49,698 nucleotides of DNA, taken from positions 1-49,698 of the forward strand of contig JAICYJ010000019.1 of assembly GCA_025934255.1 (NCBI GenBank), read 5' to 3'. Each line of letters opens with the position of its first letter. Positions within the stretch are counted from its first letter, which is position 1. This DNA comes from Thermoleophilia bacterium (lineage in GTDB: Bacteria > Actinomycetota > Thermoleophilia > Gaiellales > JAICJC01). Below are positions 32,876 through 41,300 of the stretch, in pieces. Below the pieces are notes generated by a model. The model searched no databases. It was not told where the DNA came from and saw nothing but the letters and a program-made list of their open reading frames with translations. A program made the position numbers and the translations under genes.

Positions 32876-33813
32876 TCGTGTCCGGGCAGAAAGTCCCTGA
32901 GGTCGGGGTTGCGGTTCTCGAGCTCACGCAGCGCGCGCGTCTCGATCTGTCGCACACGCTCGCGCGTGACCCCGATCTCCGTACCCACCTGCTCGAGCGT
33001 GGCCGGCTCGCGATCGCCGAGCCCGAACCGCGCCTCGAGCACGTGCCGGGTGCGCTCGTTGAGACCCTCCAGCGCTTCCTGCAACTCCTTGGTGCGCTCG
33101 CTGCCGGCCACCTGGTCGTCGGGCCGCAGCGAGTTGAGATCCTCGACCATGTCGGCGAACAGCGACTCGCCGTCGCCCACCGGCGTCTCCAGCGACACCG
33201 GATCCTCGATCATCCGCTGCAGCTCCATCACCCGCTCGGGCGTCAGCTCCAGCTCGGCGGCCAGCTCACTGGGCAGCGGCTCGCGTCCCAGCGACTGCGT
33301 CAGCTTGCGGCGGGCGCGGTGCAGCTTCTTAATCACGTCCAGGATGTGCAGCGGCAGCCGGATCGTGCGGCCCTGATCGGCGATCGCCCGCGACATCGAC
33401 TGGCGGATCCACCAGGTGGCGTAGGTGGAGAGCTTGTACCCGCGCTTGTAATCGAACTTCTCGACCGCGCGCATCAGCCCCAGGTTGCCCTCCTGGATCA
33501 GGTCCAGCAGCGGCACGCCCGACGACGAGTAGGCGCGTGCCATGCTGATCACGAGCCGCAGGTTGCACTCGACCAGCCGCGCCTTCGCGGCCTCGTCGCC
33601 CATGTCCTTGCGGCGGGCCAGGTCCAGCTCCTCCTCGTGCGTGAGCAGCGCGCCGTCGCCGATCTGCCGCACGTAGGTGTGCAGCAGGTCGATGGCCGGG
33701 GCCGAGCTTTCGACCAGGTCGAGCTCCTCCTCGACCCCGGCCTCCGGCGAGTCGAGGCCCACATCCGGCTCCGGAAGGGGCTTGGCGTCGTCGTCGGCGG
33801 GCGCTTGAGTCAC
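32872..33813 (-). CDS. Sigma-70 family factor, primary/HrdB-like (group 1 or 2)
   Basis: 313 residues. Region 1.2 ([32 protein letters not shown]), region 2 ([68 protein letters not shown]), region 3 ([21 protein letters not shown]) and region 4 ([43 protein letters not shown]) are all present. The acidic N-terminus is short (about 50 residues). GTG 33813 gives [17 protein letters not shown] lies 12 bases upstream. It could be the main housekeeping factor or a close group 2 relative. The promoters found here (TTGACN/TANNNT) suit such a factor. Confidence 0.9.
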   Translation of the reverse strand: MTQAPADDDAKPLPEPDVGLDSPEAGVEEELDLVESSAPAIDLLHTYVRQIGDGALLTHEEELDLARRKDMGDEAAKARLVECNLRLVISMARAYSSSGVPLLDLIQEGNLGLMRAVEKFDYKRGYKLSTYATWWIRQSMSRAIADQGRTIRLPLHILDVIKKLHRARRKLTQSLGREPLPSELAAELELTPERVMELQRMIEDPVSLETPVGDGESLFADMVEDLNSLRPDDQVAGSERTKELQEALEGLNERTRHVLEARFGLGDREPATLEQVGTEIGVTRERVRQIETRALRELENRNPDLRDFLPGHE

Positions 33814-33983
33814 GAAATCAGGAATCCTCCATCGGGGGGACGCGAAGATCGTCCCCGTGTCCTTTGCAATCGGCCAGATCGTGCGGACTCTTGAGCGCAA
33901 TTCGGGTGCAGTTGCGATTGTTCGTGCTTGTGTTAGCGCCTGTGGGGGATGCGCGGGCGTCCCAAATCGTCGACAACTCACCC

Positions 33984-34406
33984 ATGACAATCGAGATGCT
34001 GGGGCGTATGCGGGGGGAGGTCGATCCCGACGACATGGGACGGCTCGCTCGATGCTGCACGCACGCTCGGCTACCACAGACGCCGGCCGCGGCCGGTTAC
34101 CGCTATTACGACCTGGGCGGCGCCGCGCCCAGCTTCTATCTGCGCCGGTTCCGGCTGGGCACACGCACGGCGGCCGTCAGCCTGATCGCGCCGGTCGAGC
34201 TCTCATCGGGGCTGGACGCCGAGCGCGGCGCCCCGGCCCTCGCACAGGTGGTGCTGTCGGTGGGCGCTCGCCCGATCCCGTGGCACGAGGTCTGCGAGCC
34301 CGACCTGTTCCCCGGCGATTCCGCGCTGCTGGCACGGGCCGCGCTGCAGGCCGTGCTCGAGCTCGACCTGCTGACCGACGAGGAGTGCCCGCTCTGCTGT
34401 GACTAG
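33984..34406 (+). CDS. Hypothetical protein, about 140 residues
   Basis: The confident part is the C-terminal 110 residues: [92 protein letters not shown]. It ends in closely spaced cysteines (CPLCCD). No family recognised; predicted soluble. Several in-frame ATG codons (33984, 33996, 34008, 34035) are possible starts, none with a well-placed ribosome site; GGGGAGG at 34014-34020 is 14 bases before the last. It is divergent from the sigma factor and overlaps the next gene's end by four bases. Confidence 0.55.
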   Translation: MTIEMLGRMRGEVDPDDMGRLARCCTHARLPQTPAAAGYRYYDLGGAAPSFYLRRFRLGTRTAAVSLIAPVELSSGLDAERGAPALAQVVLSVGARPIPWHEVCEPDLFPGDSALLARAALQAVLELDLLTDEECPLCCD

Positions 34407-35086
34407 CTGATACGGCCGTCGGGCGCCACGGCCACGCCGCGCCCCTCCAGCCGCTTGCGGATCAGGAACTGGAACGTCGACCAGGCCCCGCGGCGGGCGT
34501 CGAACATCCGGTAGACCTGCCACTCGGTCAGCATCGACGGGTCGTCGCGGCGCGCCTGCGCCCAGTCGGCGAACTTCGGCAGCCGGCCGCTGCGCACGGC
34601 CAGCGCGGCGCCCTGGTCGATCGCGCGCTCCAGCCGCTCCTCCCCCACCGGCACGTCGAACCCGGCCTCCTTGAGCGCGTTGTTGAGCGAGCCGAAGGTG
34701 TGCCAGTAGAGCGACTTGGACGGCATCGACCCCTTGCGCGCCTCGATGTCCTTGGCGGTCGGCGCCCGGCCCAGCTCGTCGCCAAGGTCGCGCAGCAGCC
34801 GCAGCAGCTCCTCGCGGGTGGCGAACCGGCGCGGCACCAGGCCGGCCAGCCGTTTGGCGCGGTTCCACGACTTGAAGTGCTCGATCACCGTCTGCGGGTG
34901 CACCGTCGTCTCGGGGTCGGCCTCGAACTCCCGCATCGTCGGCGAACGGCCCAGACGCTTGGCACAGGCGTTCAGCTCCTCGAGGATGTGCTCGTCGGAG
35001 TAACGCTTGCGCATTCCGGCCTGGAAGGCCTCGAGCTGGCTGCGATCGATCCCCTCGATCGCGCTGTACACGGTCTTTCGACGCAT
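34403..35086 (-). CDS. DNA-binding-type protein made of homing-endonuclease-associated (HNH) repeats
   Basis: 227 residues. Two clear repeats of the HNH-associated type are visible: ILEELNACAKRLGRSPTMREFEADPETTVHPQTVIEHFKSWNRAKRLAGL and LLRLLRDLGDELGRAPTAKDIEARKGSMPSKSLYWHTFGSLNNALKEAGF. A third, weaker copy may lie in LERAIDQGAALAVRSGRLPKFADWAQ...WSTFQFLI. These repeats usually flank HNH nuclease domains and bind DNA; no nuclease motif is present here. A regulatory or chromosomal DNA-binding role is possible but unproven. ATG 35086 lies seven bases after GAGAAT, with no Shine-Dalgarno. Confidence 0.72.
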   Translation of the reverse strand: MRRKTVYSAIEGIDRSQLEAFQAGMRKRYSDEHILEELNACAKRLGRSPTMREFEADPETTVHPQTVIEHFKSWNRAKRLAGLVPRRFATREELLRLLRDLGDELGRAPTAKDIEARKGSMPSKSLYWHTFGSLNNALKEAGFDVPVGEERLERAIDQGAALAVRSGRLPKFADWAQARRDDPSMLTEWQVYRMFDARRGAWSTFQFLIRKRLEGRGVAVAPDGRIS

Positions 35087-35283
35087 AGACCCTATTCTCC
35101 GGGGGTTTCTCACCTCCGCCAACCGGCTGGCTGACGCCGGTCGCTTGCTGCGGCGCCAACGACAATAGCAAACCCTGACCGCTTCGGTACCGCGCCGAAG
35201 CATCTTGCGTTCTTGTCATCGTGATAGGAGGTGCGAGCGTGTCGGCCGATCCGGGGGCAGCCGCTAGTATGAGGCCCGCAGCC

Positions 35284-35484
35284 ATGACCACGCACCCGGC
35301 ATCACGCGCACCCCAGAACGAGGCCGTCGACCGCCTGCGGCGGCGGGCCTGGCAGGCCTACCTCGAGGCCACGCGCAACAGCGAGGAGTACGAGGCGACT
35401 GAGCAGGAGGCGTGGCGGCGCCTCCAGGACCGCCTGGCTGACATCGATGCCGAGCTGCTGCTGGCGCACAGCTCCGGTGCGTAG
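35284..35484 (+). CDS. Small helical protein upstream of murT, 66 residues
   Basis: A soluble, charged helical product (EAVDRLRRRAWQAYLEATRNSEEYEATEQEAWRRLQDRLADIDAELLLAHSSGA). Its stop is two bases before the murT ATG, so it is probably the first gene of the murT-gatD operon. TAGTAT at 35265-35270 may be the -10; a second ATG at 35269 is in frame. No family recognised. Confidence 0.6.
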   Translation: MTTHPASRAPQNEAVDRLRRRAWQAYLEATRNSEEYEATEQEAWRRLQDRLADIDAELLLAHSSGA

Positions 35485-35486
35485 CG

Positions 35487-36842
35487 ATGCTGTTTGAAGC
35501 CAAGGTCGGCCTCGCCCGGGTGACGGCGGTGACGTCCCGAACCACCGGCCGCGGTGGCGGCACCACGCTGCCTGGCCGGCTGCTGCTGCGTCTGCAGGCC
35601 GACGCGCTGCAGCGGCTCGGGGAACGCCTGCCGAAGGGCGCTGCCGTCGTCTCGGCCACCAACGGCAAGACCACCACCGCGAAGATGGCGGCCTCCATCC
35701 TCTCCCCTCCTCTGCGCCTGTGCCGGAACGCCGCCGGCGCCAATCTGGCCTCCGGTGTGGCGTCGGCCATGCTGCGCGGTGAGGACGCCGACCTGGGCCT
35801 GTTCGAGGTGGACGAGGCGGCCCTGCCGGCTGTGGCCGAGGCGCTGGCCCCGCGCGCGCTGGTGCTCGGCAACCTGTTCCGTGACCAGCTCGACCGCTAC
35901 GGCGAGCTGGAGCTGATCGCGGCCGGCTGGCGCGGCCTCGCAGCCGCGCTCGGCCCCGCCACCACGCTGGTCTCGAACGCGGACGATCCGCTGGTGGCGT
36001 CGATCGGCCGCGACCGTGAGCGCCACACCTGGTTCGGGCTGGACGACCCCGCCGCGGCGCTGCCCGAGATGCAGCACGCCTCCGACTCGAAGTGGTGCGT
36101 GCGCTGCGGCGCCCGTTACGCCTATACGGCCGTGTACCTGGGCCACCTCGGCGACTGGCGCTGCCCGTCCTGCGGCGACGGCCGTCCCCGGCCCTCGGTG
36201 ACCGCCCGCGAGATCCAGATCGACGGGCTCGACGCCGTCGGCTTCCGGCTGTGCACGCCCGCCGGCGACGTGGCTGTGCGCCTGCCGCTGCCCGGCGTCT
36301 ACAACGTCTACAACGCCCTGGCAGCGGCCGCTCTGGCGCTCGAGCTGGGTGCTGGGCTGGAGCAGGTGCGGGCCGGCCTGGAGCGGTTCTCGGCGGCCTT
36401 CGGCCGCTTCGAGCGGATCGACCTCGGCAGCGGCGAGGCGGTGCTGCTGCTGGTCAAGAACCCGGCCGGCGGCAACGAGGTGATCCGCACGCTGGCCGTC
36501 GACGAGGCCCCGAAGCGGATGCTGATCGCGCTCAACGACCGCATCGCCGACGGCCGCGACGTGTCCTGGATCTGGGACGTCGACTTCGAGCGGCTCGCGC
36601 CCCAGATCGGGTCGGTCATCTGCTGCGGCACGCGCGCGGCCGAGATGGCGATGCGGCTCAAGTACGCCGGGGTTGCGCTCGACCGGATCGAGGTGCGTAC
36701 CGACATGGACGAGGCGCTCGACCGGCTGGCCGCGGCCGCTGGCAGCTCCTACCTGCTGGCCACCTACACGGCGATGCTCGACCTGCGCGGGCGGCTGGAG
36801 CAGCGCGGCCTGGTGCTGCCGTTCTGGCAGGAGGCGGCATGA
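35487..36842 (+). CDS. murT: Lipid II isoglutaminyl synthase subunit MurT
   Basis: 451 residues, Mur-ligase-like ATPase subunit that works with GatD to amidate D-Glu of the peptidoglycan stem to D-isoglutamine. Central-domain ATP loop: SATNGKTTTAKMAASIL. Next come NLFRDQLDRYGE and the zinc-ribbon insertion CVRCGARYAYTAVYLGHLGDWRCPSCG, which distinguishes MurT from other Mur ligases. The C-terminal domain (DUF1727) has NPAGGNEVIRTL and LNDRIADGRDVSWIWDVDFE. Length is typical. The stop overlaps the gatD ATG (ATGA), consistent with a 1:1 complex. Confidence 0.93.
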   Translation: MLFEAKVGLARVTAVTSRTTGRGGGTTLPGRLLLRLQADALQRLGERLPKGAAVVSATNGKTTTAKMAASILSPPLRLCRNAAGANLASGVASAMLRGEDADLGLFEVDEAALPAVAEALAPRALVLGNLFRDQLDRYGELELIAAGWRGLAAALGPATTLVSNADDPLVASIGRDRERHTWFGLDDPAAALPEMQHASDSKWCVRCGARYAYTAVYLGHLGDWRCPSCGDGRPRPSVTAREIQIDGLDAVGFRLCTPAGDVAVRLPLPGVYNVYNALAAAALALELGAGLEQVRAGLERFSAAFGRFERIDLGSGEAVLLLVKNPAGGNEVIRTLAVDEAPKRMLIALNDRIADGRDVSWIWDVDFERLAPQIGSVICCGTRAAEMAMRLKYAGVALDRIEVRTDMDEALDRLAAAAGSSYLLATYTAMLDLRGRLEQRGLVLPFWQEAA

Positions 36843-37567
36843 CCCGCATCACAATCGGCCACCTCTACCCCGAGCACCTCAACATCTACGCCGACCGCGG
36901 CAACATCGCCGCGCTGGAGCGTCGCTGCGCCTGGCGCGGGATCGGCTTCGAGGCGATCGCGATCGGTCCCGGCGACGTGCTGCCCGACGCCGACCTCTAC
37001 TACCTGGGCGGCGGCCAGGACCGCGACCAGCTGCTGATCGCAGACGACATCGCCCGCCACGCCGAGCCCCTGCGCGCGGCGGTGGACGACGGCGCCGGCG
37101 TGCTGGCGGTCTGCGGCGGCTACCAGCTGCTCGGCCACTACTACCGCGGCCATCAGGGTGACGAGATGCGCGGCATCGGCCTCGTCGACCTGGTCACCGA
37201 GGCCGGCAGCAGGCGCATGATCGGAAACATCATGCTCGACTGCCGCCTGGACGGGGCGGCCCCGCAACGGCTGGTGGGATTCGAGAACCACGCCGGCCGC
37301 ACCTTTCTGGGCGAGGGTGTCCAGCCGCTGGGCCAGGTCGTGCACGGGCACGGCAACAACGGCGAGGACGGCGCAGAGGGCGTGCAACAGGGCTCGGTGA
37401 TCGGCACCTACGTGCACGGCCCGCTGCTGCCCAAGAACCCCTGGCTGAGCGACTGGCTGATCGGCCGTGCGCTCGAGCGGCAGGGACAGGATCAGCAGCT
37501 GACGCCGCTTGACGACGGCCTCGAGCTGGAGGCGCAGCGGGTGGCGGCGGCGATCGCCGCGCGCTGA
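36839..37567 (+). CDS. gatD: Lipid II isoglutaminyl synthase glutaminase subunit GatD
   Basis: 242 residues, class I glutamine amidotransferase of the GatD/CobQ-like group. It supplies ammonia from glutamine to MurT. The nucleophile is Cys92 in VLAVCGGYQLLGHYY and the catalytic His193 lies in GTYVHGPLLPKNP. The GGGQDRDQ segment (about residues 57-64) is typical. It overlaps murT by four bases and is followed by a strong terminator hairpin, ending the operon. Confidence 0.93.
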   Translation: MTRITIGHLYPEHLNIYADRGNIAALERRCAWRGIGFEAIAIGPGDVLPDADLYYLGGGQDRDQLLIADDIARHAEPLRAAVDDGAGVLAVCGGYQLLGHYYRGHQGDEMRGIGLVDLVTEAGSRRMIGNIMLDCRLDGAAPQRLVGFENHAGRTFLGEGVQPLGQVVHGHGNNGEDGAEGVQQGSVIGTYVHGPLLPKNPWLSDWLIGRALERQGQDQQLTPLDDGLELEAQRVAAAIAAR

Positions 37568-37575
37568 GCGCCAAA

Positions 37576-37606
37576 GGGGGAGCGGCCGCAGGTCGACCGC
37601 TCCCCC
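37576..37606 (+). terminator. Terminator hairpin of the murT-gatD operon
   Basis: GGGGGAGCGG (37576-37585) pairs with CCGCTCCCCC (37597-37606) around an 11-base loop, beginning nine bases after the gatD stop. There is no T-tract. Confidence 0.7.
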
Positions 37607-37658
37607 GCTCCGCGCAGGCGCTCCGGCGGGAGGTGTTGCCGGAGCGAGTCGCGGTGAG

Positions 37659-37817
37659 CTAACGCTCTCCGAGCAGGCGACGCATGCCCCGCAGCCGCCC
37701 ACGCCGGTCGCGGCGATCCTGGGCGCGGCCCTCCCGGGCCAGCCGGATCAGCAGGTCGCGCTCGGACTCGCGGGGTGGGTGTGCGTGGGGCCTGGGTATC
37801 GGGATCGGTCGCATCAT
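37659..37817 (-). CDS. Small arginine-rich protein, 52 residues
   Basis: The frame from ATG 37817 encodes a Pro/His-rich start (MMRPIPIPRPHAHPPRESE) and a basic helical end (RDLLIRLAREGRAQDRRDRRGRLRGMRRLLGER). Support is strong for so short a gene: GGAGG eight bases upstream, a near-consensus promoter (TTGACG-N17-TACCCT), and a palindrome at the expected transcription start. Function unknown; the basic C-terminus could bind nucleic acid. Confidence 0.65.
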   Translation of the reverse strand: MMRPIPIPRPHAHPPRESERDLLIRLAREGRAQDRRDRRGRLRGMRRLLGER

Positions 37818-37837
37818 GGGGTCTGCCTCCAAGTATT

Positions 37838-37856
37838 GTCCAGTAGGTTAGTGGAC
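37838..37856. promoter_or_regulatory. Imperfect palindrome, probable operator for the 52-residue gene
   Basis: GTCCAGTAGGTTAGTGGAC has symmetric arms GTCCA/TGGAC with inner TA/TA symmetry. It lies just downstream of the -10 of the minus-strand promoter, over the expected start point, as an operator for a dimeric repressor would. Confidence 0.45.
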
Positions 37857-37859
37857 ATT

Positions 37860-37888
37860 AGGGTAGGCGGACACCCCGGACCCGTCAA
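37860..37888 (-). promoter_or_regulatory. Promoter TTGACG-N17-TACCCT for the 52-residue gene
   Basis: On the minus strand TTGACG (37888-37883), 17 bases, TACCCT (37865-37860). It reads towards the small basic protein gene, giving a leader of about 35 bases. Confidence 0.6.
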
Positions 37889-37918
37889 GCCGCTTAACGC
37901 GGGGTCAACACCGGGCGC

Positions 37919-38371
37919 TCAGCGCGCCCACAGCTGGCCCAGATGCACGAACGGGTCGCCCGGCGTCCAGCGCTCCAGAAAGCGGTGGATGGGCGGGCGC
38001 AGGTCGAACGAGGCCAGGTCCGCGATCGGCACCAGTTGGTGGCCGCGCACCGTCGCATCCTCGGAGGTGATCCCGGAGAACTGGTCGTCGGCGACGGTGC
38101 CCGAGAAGATCAGGTGCACGACGTGCTTTCGCGGCCACTCGCTGGCGGGGGCGATCGACTCGGCGATCGCGATCGGGCCTTCCAGCCGCACGGAGCGCAG
38201 CGAGCACTCCTCGTCCAGCTCGCGCAGCAGCGCCTCGTGCATCGACTCCCCCTCCTCCACCCCGCCCCCCGGCAGCAGCCAGTAGGAGCGTCCCAGCTTC
38301 GCGTGCCTGATCAGCAACAGGTCGTCGCCGCGGCGGATCAGCGCGGCCACCCTGATGCGCGGTTCGCTCAC
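37919..38371 (-). CDS. NUDIX hydrolase
   Basis: 150 residues. The Nudix box is LPGGGVEEGESMHEALLRELDEECSL: G-x5-E-x7-R-E-L-x-E-E is conserved, with Cys where the usual Gly follows. N-terminal strand RIRVAALIRRGDDLLLIRHAK. The family cleaves nucleoside diphosphates linked to another moiety, often for pool cleaning; substrate unknown here. The GTG start overlaps the dut stop (GTGA), so it probably belongs to the hflX-dut unit. It ends that series. Confidence 0.88.
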   Translation of the reverse strand: MSEPRIRVAALIRRGDDLLLIRHAKLGRSYWLLPGGGVEEGESMHEALLRELDEECSLRSVRLEGPIAIAESIAPASEWPRKHVVHLIFSGTVADDQFSGITSEDATVRGHQLVPIADLASFDLRPPIHRFLERWTPGDPFVHLGQLWAR

Positions 38372-38814
38372 GCCGACCCGACCGCCGAGGAGCCGAACCC
38401 GCGGTCGGCCCGTTCCGATCCCGGCAGCTCGTCGACCTCCACCAGCTCGATCGTGGGCAGCGCCAGGATCACGAGCTGTGCGATGCGGTCGCCAACCTCG
38501 ATGGTGAAGTCCCGTTCCGGATCGGTGTTCAGCAGCACCACCCGCAGCTCCCCGCGGTAGCCGGCGTCGATCAGTCCGGGAGAGTTAACCACGGCGATGC
38601 CATGGTTCGCAGCGAGCCCCGAACGGGGCTGTACGAAGCCGGCATGGCCGGCCGGGATCGCCACCGCCAGCCCGGTTGCGACCATGCTGCGCCGGCCCGG
38701 CCGCAGCACCAGCCGCTCGACGCTGGACAGGTCGAGCCCGGCGTCGCCGGCGTACGCCGGCGACGGAATCCGCGCATCCGGATGCAGCCGCTTGATCGAG
38801 ACGGCGGCGCTCAC
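38368..38814 (-). CDS. dut: dUTP diphosphatase
   Basis: 148 residues, trimeric dUTPase. Motifs: 1 (YAGDAGLDLSSVE), 2 (PRSGLAANHGIAV), 3 (GLIDAGYRGELRVVLLN), 4 (DRIAQLVILAL) and C-terminal motif 5 (RGFGSSAVGSA), all in order. It converts dUTP to dUMP, preventing uracil misincorporation and supplying dTMP synthesis. GTG start overlaps the hflX stop by four bases. Confidence 0.94.
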   Translation of the reverse strand: MSAAVSIKRLHPDARIPSPAYAGDAGLDLSSVERLVLRPGRRSMVATGLAVAIPAGHAGFVQPRSGLAANHGIAVVNSPGLIDAGYRGELRVVLLNTDPERDFTIEVGDRIAQLVILALPTIELVEVDELPGSERADRGFGSSAVGSA

Positions 38815-40097
38815 GGGTCGTCGGCGCGGTAGGCCGCGAACCGGCTGACCAGACGCTGCGGGAGCCGCGCCGAGACCAACACACCCTCGGCCGAGTCCTC
38901 GCGAGCAGTGATCGGCGCGCCCGACTCATAGAGCGCCGACAGCTCGGCGCCGCTGGAGTGCGGCAAAAGCAGCTGGACGTCGACGAAGCGGCCGGCGAAG
39001 AACTCGGCCACGCGCTGCTTCAGGCGATCGAGCCCCTCGCCGGTTCGCGCCGATACGAGCACGGCGTCGGGGTTGCGGTTGGCCAGCCGCCGGCGCGTCA
39101 CCTCGTCCACCAGATCGACCTTGTTCAGCACCAGCAGCTGCGGGATCTCCTCGGCCTCGATCTCGTCCAGCACGTCGCGCACGTTCTGGAGCTGACCGGC
39201 CAGCTCCTCCTCGCTCGCCGACGCGTCCGCCACGAGCAGCACCAGGTCGCCTGCCAGCGTCTCCTCGAGCGTGGCCGCGAAGGCCTCCACCAGCTGATGT
39301 GGCAGCTTGCGGATGAACCCGACCGTGTCGGTCACCAGGTATGACCGCCCGCCCTCGCTGAACCCGCGGGTGGTCGGGTCGAGCGTCTCGAACAGCCGGT
39401 TGTTGACGCTGACGTGGCTGCCGGTGAGGGCGTTCAGCAGGGTCGACTTGCCGACGTTCGTGTACCCGGCCAGCGACACGCTGGGCGTCTCGTTGCGCGC
39501 CCGCTCCTGGCGCATCACGTCGCGCCGCGCGGCCACGTCGCGCAGCCGGCCACGCACCAGCGTGATCCGGCGCCGCGCCATCCGCCGGTCGGATTCCAGC
39601 TGCGACTCGCCCGGGCCGCGGGTGCCGATACCGCCTCCGAGCCGCTCGAGGTGCTTCCACATGCCGCGCATGCGCTGCAGGTTGTACTCCAGCTGGGCCA
39701 GCTCGACCTGCAGCTTGCCCTCGGCCGTGTGGGCGTGCTGGGCGAAGATGTCCAGGATCACGGCGGTGCGGTCGACCACGCGTGACTGCAGCTCGTCCTC
39801 CAGCCGGCGCTGCTGGCGGGGCGTCAGCTCGTCGTCGCAGACGATCACCTCGACCGACAGCCGTTCCGCGAGCTCCTTCAGCTCCCGCAGCTTGCCCGGG
39901 CCCAGATAGGTGCTGGGGTGCGGCCTGTCGCGATGCTGGACGACCGTCGCGACCGTGTTCACGCCGGCGGTGCGCAGCAGCTCCTCCATCTCCAGCAGCA
40001 TCGGTGCCGGGTCCCCGCCCTGCGGCAAGGTCAGCATGATCAGGCCGCGCTCGGGCGCTGGGCCCGGCGCGGCCCCGTTTCGGGACATCTCGGCCAT
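38811..40097 (-). CDS. hflX: GTPase HflX
   Basis: 428 residues. The N-terminal HflX domain (VATVVQHRDRPHPSTYLGPGKLRELKELAE, DDELTPRQQRRLEDELQSRVVDRTAVILDIFAQHAHT, GIGTRGPGESQLESDRR) is followed by a G domain: G1 AGYTNVGKST, G3 DTVGFI, G4 NKVD and a SAR-type G5. It binds ribosomes and splits stalled or stressed 70S/50S particles. TATACT on this strand (40109-40104) lies exactly six bases before the ATG, so the mRNA should be leaderless. First gene of hflX-dut-nudix. Confidence 0.94.
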   Translation of the reverse strand: MAEMSRNGAAPGPAPERGLIMLTLPQGGDPAPMLLEMEELLRTAGVNTVATVVQHRDRPHPSTYLGPGKLRELKELAERLSVEVIVCDDELTPRQQRRLEDELQSRVVDRTAVILDIFAQHAHTAEGKLQVELAQLEYNLQRMRGMWKHLERLGGGIGTRGPGESQLESDRRMARRRITLVRGRLRDVAARRDVMRQERARNETPSVSLAGYTNVGKSTLLNALTGSHVSVNNRLFETLDPTTRGFSEGGRSYLVTDTVGFIRKLPHQLVEAFAATLEETLAGDLVLLVADASASEEELAGQLQNVRDVLDEIEAEEIPQLLVLNKVDLVDEVTRRRLANRNPDAVLVSARTGEGLDRLKQRVAEFFAGRFVDVQLLLPHSSGAELSALYESGAPITAREDSAEGVLVSARLPQRLVSRFAAYRADDP

Positions 40098-40103
40098 CGA
40101 ATC

Positions 40104-40109
40104 AGTATA
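40104..40109 (-). promoter_or_regulatory. -10 element TATACT of a leaderless hflX promoter
   Basis: TATACT on the minus strand ends six bases before the hflX ATG. With standard -10 to start spacing, transcription would begin at the ATG itself. A weak -35 (TGATCC) falls on the dapL stop codon. Confidence 0.55.
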
Positions 40110-40130
40110 GGGAGGCGCGCCCGGCCGGGA

Positions 40131-41300
40131 TCAGGCGGCCACGCGCAGGTGCTGCTCGATCCGCTGCATCGCCTCGCGCAGGCGCTCGTCGGACAGGGTC
40201 AGCGAGATCCGCACGTAGCCCTCGCCGTTGGGCCCGTAGGACGACCCGGGCGACACCACGACGCCGGCCTGCTCCAGCACCAGCTCCGTGAACGAGACGG
40301 AGCTGTGGCCCTCCGGCACGGGCACCCAGATGTACATGGTTCCACGTGGCGGATCGACGTCGATGCCGACGGCGCGCAGCGCAGCGACCGCCAGGTCGCG
40401 GCGGCGCCGATACACCTCGCACATCTCGCGGGCCACCCCGCTGCCCTCGGCCAGCGCCCGCACCGAGGCCATCTGGACGGCCTCGAACATGCCCGAGTCG
40501 ATGTTCGTCTTCAGCTTCCACAGCGCCTCGATCATGGCGGCGTTGCCGACCGCGGCGCCGGTCCGCCAGCCGGTCATGTTGTAGGCCTTGGACAGCGAGA
40601 ACATCTCGATGCCTGCCTCCTTCGCCCCCGGCGCCTGCAGGAAGCTGGGTGCCACGTAGCCGTCGAAGGTGATCTCCGAGTAGGCGTTGTCGTGCACGAT
40701 CGGGATCTCGTGCTCCAGTCCGAAGCGGGCCAGCCGCTCGAAGAAGTCGTCGTCGATCACGGCCCCGGTGGGGTTGTTCGGGTAGTTGCAGAAGAGCAGG
40801 TTGGCGCGGTCGCGCTGCGGCGCCGTGATCGCGTCCAGGTTCGGCTGGAACCCGTGCGCGGCCGTCAGCGGCATCAGCACCGGCTCGGCTCCGCACAGCA
40901 GCGAGCCGGACGTGTACACGGGGTAGCCGGGGTCGGCGGCCAGGCAGACGTCGCCCGGGTCGAGCATCGCCCAGCAGATGTGCGCGACCCCCTCCTTGCC
41001 GCCCAGCAGCGGCAGCACCTCGGTGTCGGGGTCGACCTCGACGCCGAAGCGGCGTCGGTAGAAGTCGGCCACGGCCTGCCGGAAGGCGGGCCGGCCGCGG
41101 TTGGACGGGTACTGGTGGGTGTCGGGCCGGGCCAGCTGACGCTGGCCCTCCTCCACCACCGCCGCCGGCGTCGGCAGGTCGGGATCGCCGATGCCGAGCG
41201 AGATCACGTCCACGCCGGCGGCGCGCTTCTGCTCGATCTTCCGCTCCAGCTCGGCGAACAGGTAGGGCGGCAGCTGGGTCACGCGGTCGGCGATCCTCAA
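40131..41300 (-). CDS. dapL: LL-diaminopimelate aminotransferase (DapL-type)
   Basis: 389 residues, PLP-dependent class I/II aminotransferase. The N-terminus RIADRVTQLPPYLFAELERKIEQKRAAGVDVISLGIGDPDLPTP closely follows DapL enzymes, which convert tetrahydrodipicolinate directly to LL-diaminopimelate. The PLP lysine is in FSLSKAYNMTGWRTG; NYPNNPTGA and HDNAYSEI are also present. DapL and the related group with other specificities look alike, but the overlap with dapF supports the lysine/peptidoglycan role. The start is taken as TTG 41300, which overlaps the dapF stop (TTGA) and keeps the conserved first helix; GTG 41285 is the alternative. Confidence 0.85.
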   Translation of the reverse strand: MRIADRVTQLPPYLFAELERKIEQKRAAGVDVISLGIGDPDLPTPAAVVEEGQRQLARPDTHQYPSNRGRPAFRQAVADFYRRRFGVEVDPDTEVLPLLGGKEGVAHICWAMLDPGDVCLAADPGYPVYTSGSLLCGAEPVLMPLTAAHGFQPNLDAITAPQRDRANLLFCNYPNNPTGAVIDDDFFERLARFGLEHEIPIVHDNAYSEITFDGYVAPSFLQAPGAKEAGIEMFSLSKAYNMTGWRTGAAVGNAAMIEALWKLKTNIDSGMFEAVQMASVRALAEGSGVAREMCEVYRRRRDLAVAALRAVGIDVDPPRGTMYIWVPVPEGHSSVSFTELVLEQAGVVVSPGSSYGPNGEGYVRISLTLSDERLREAMQRIEQHLRVAA

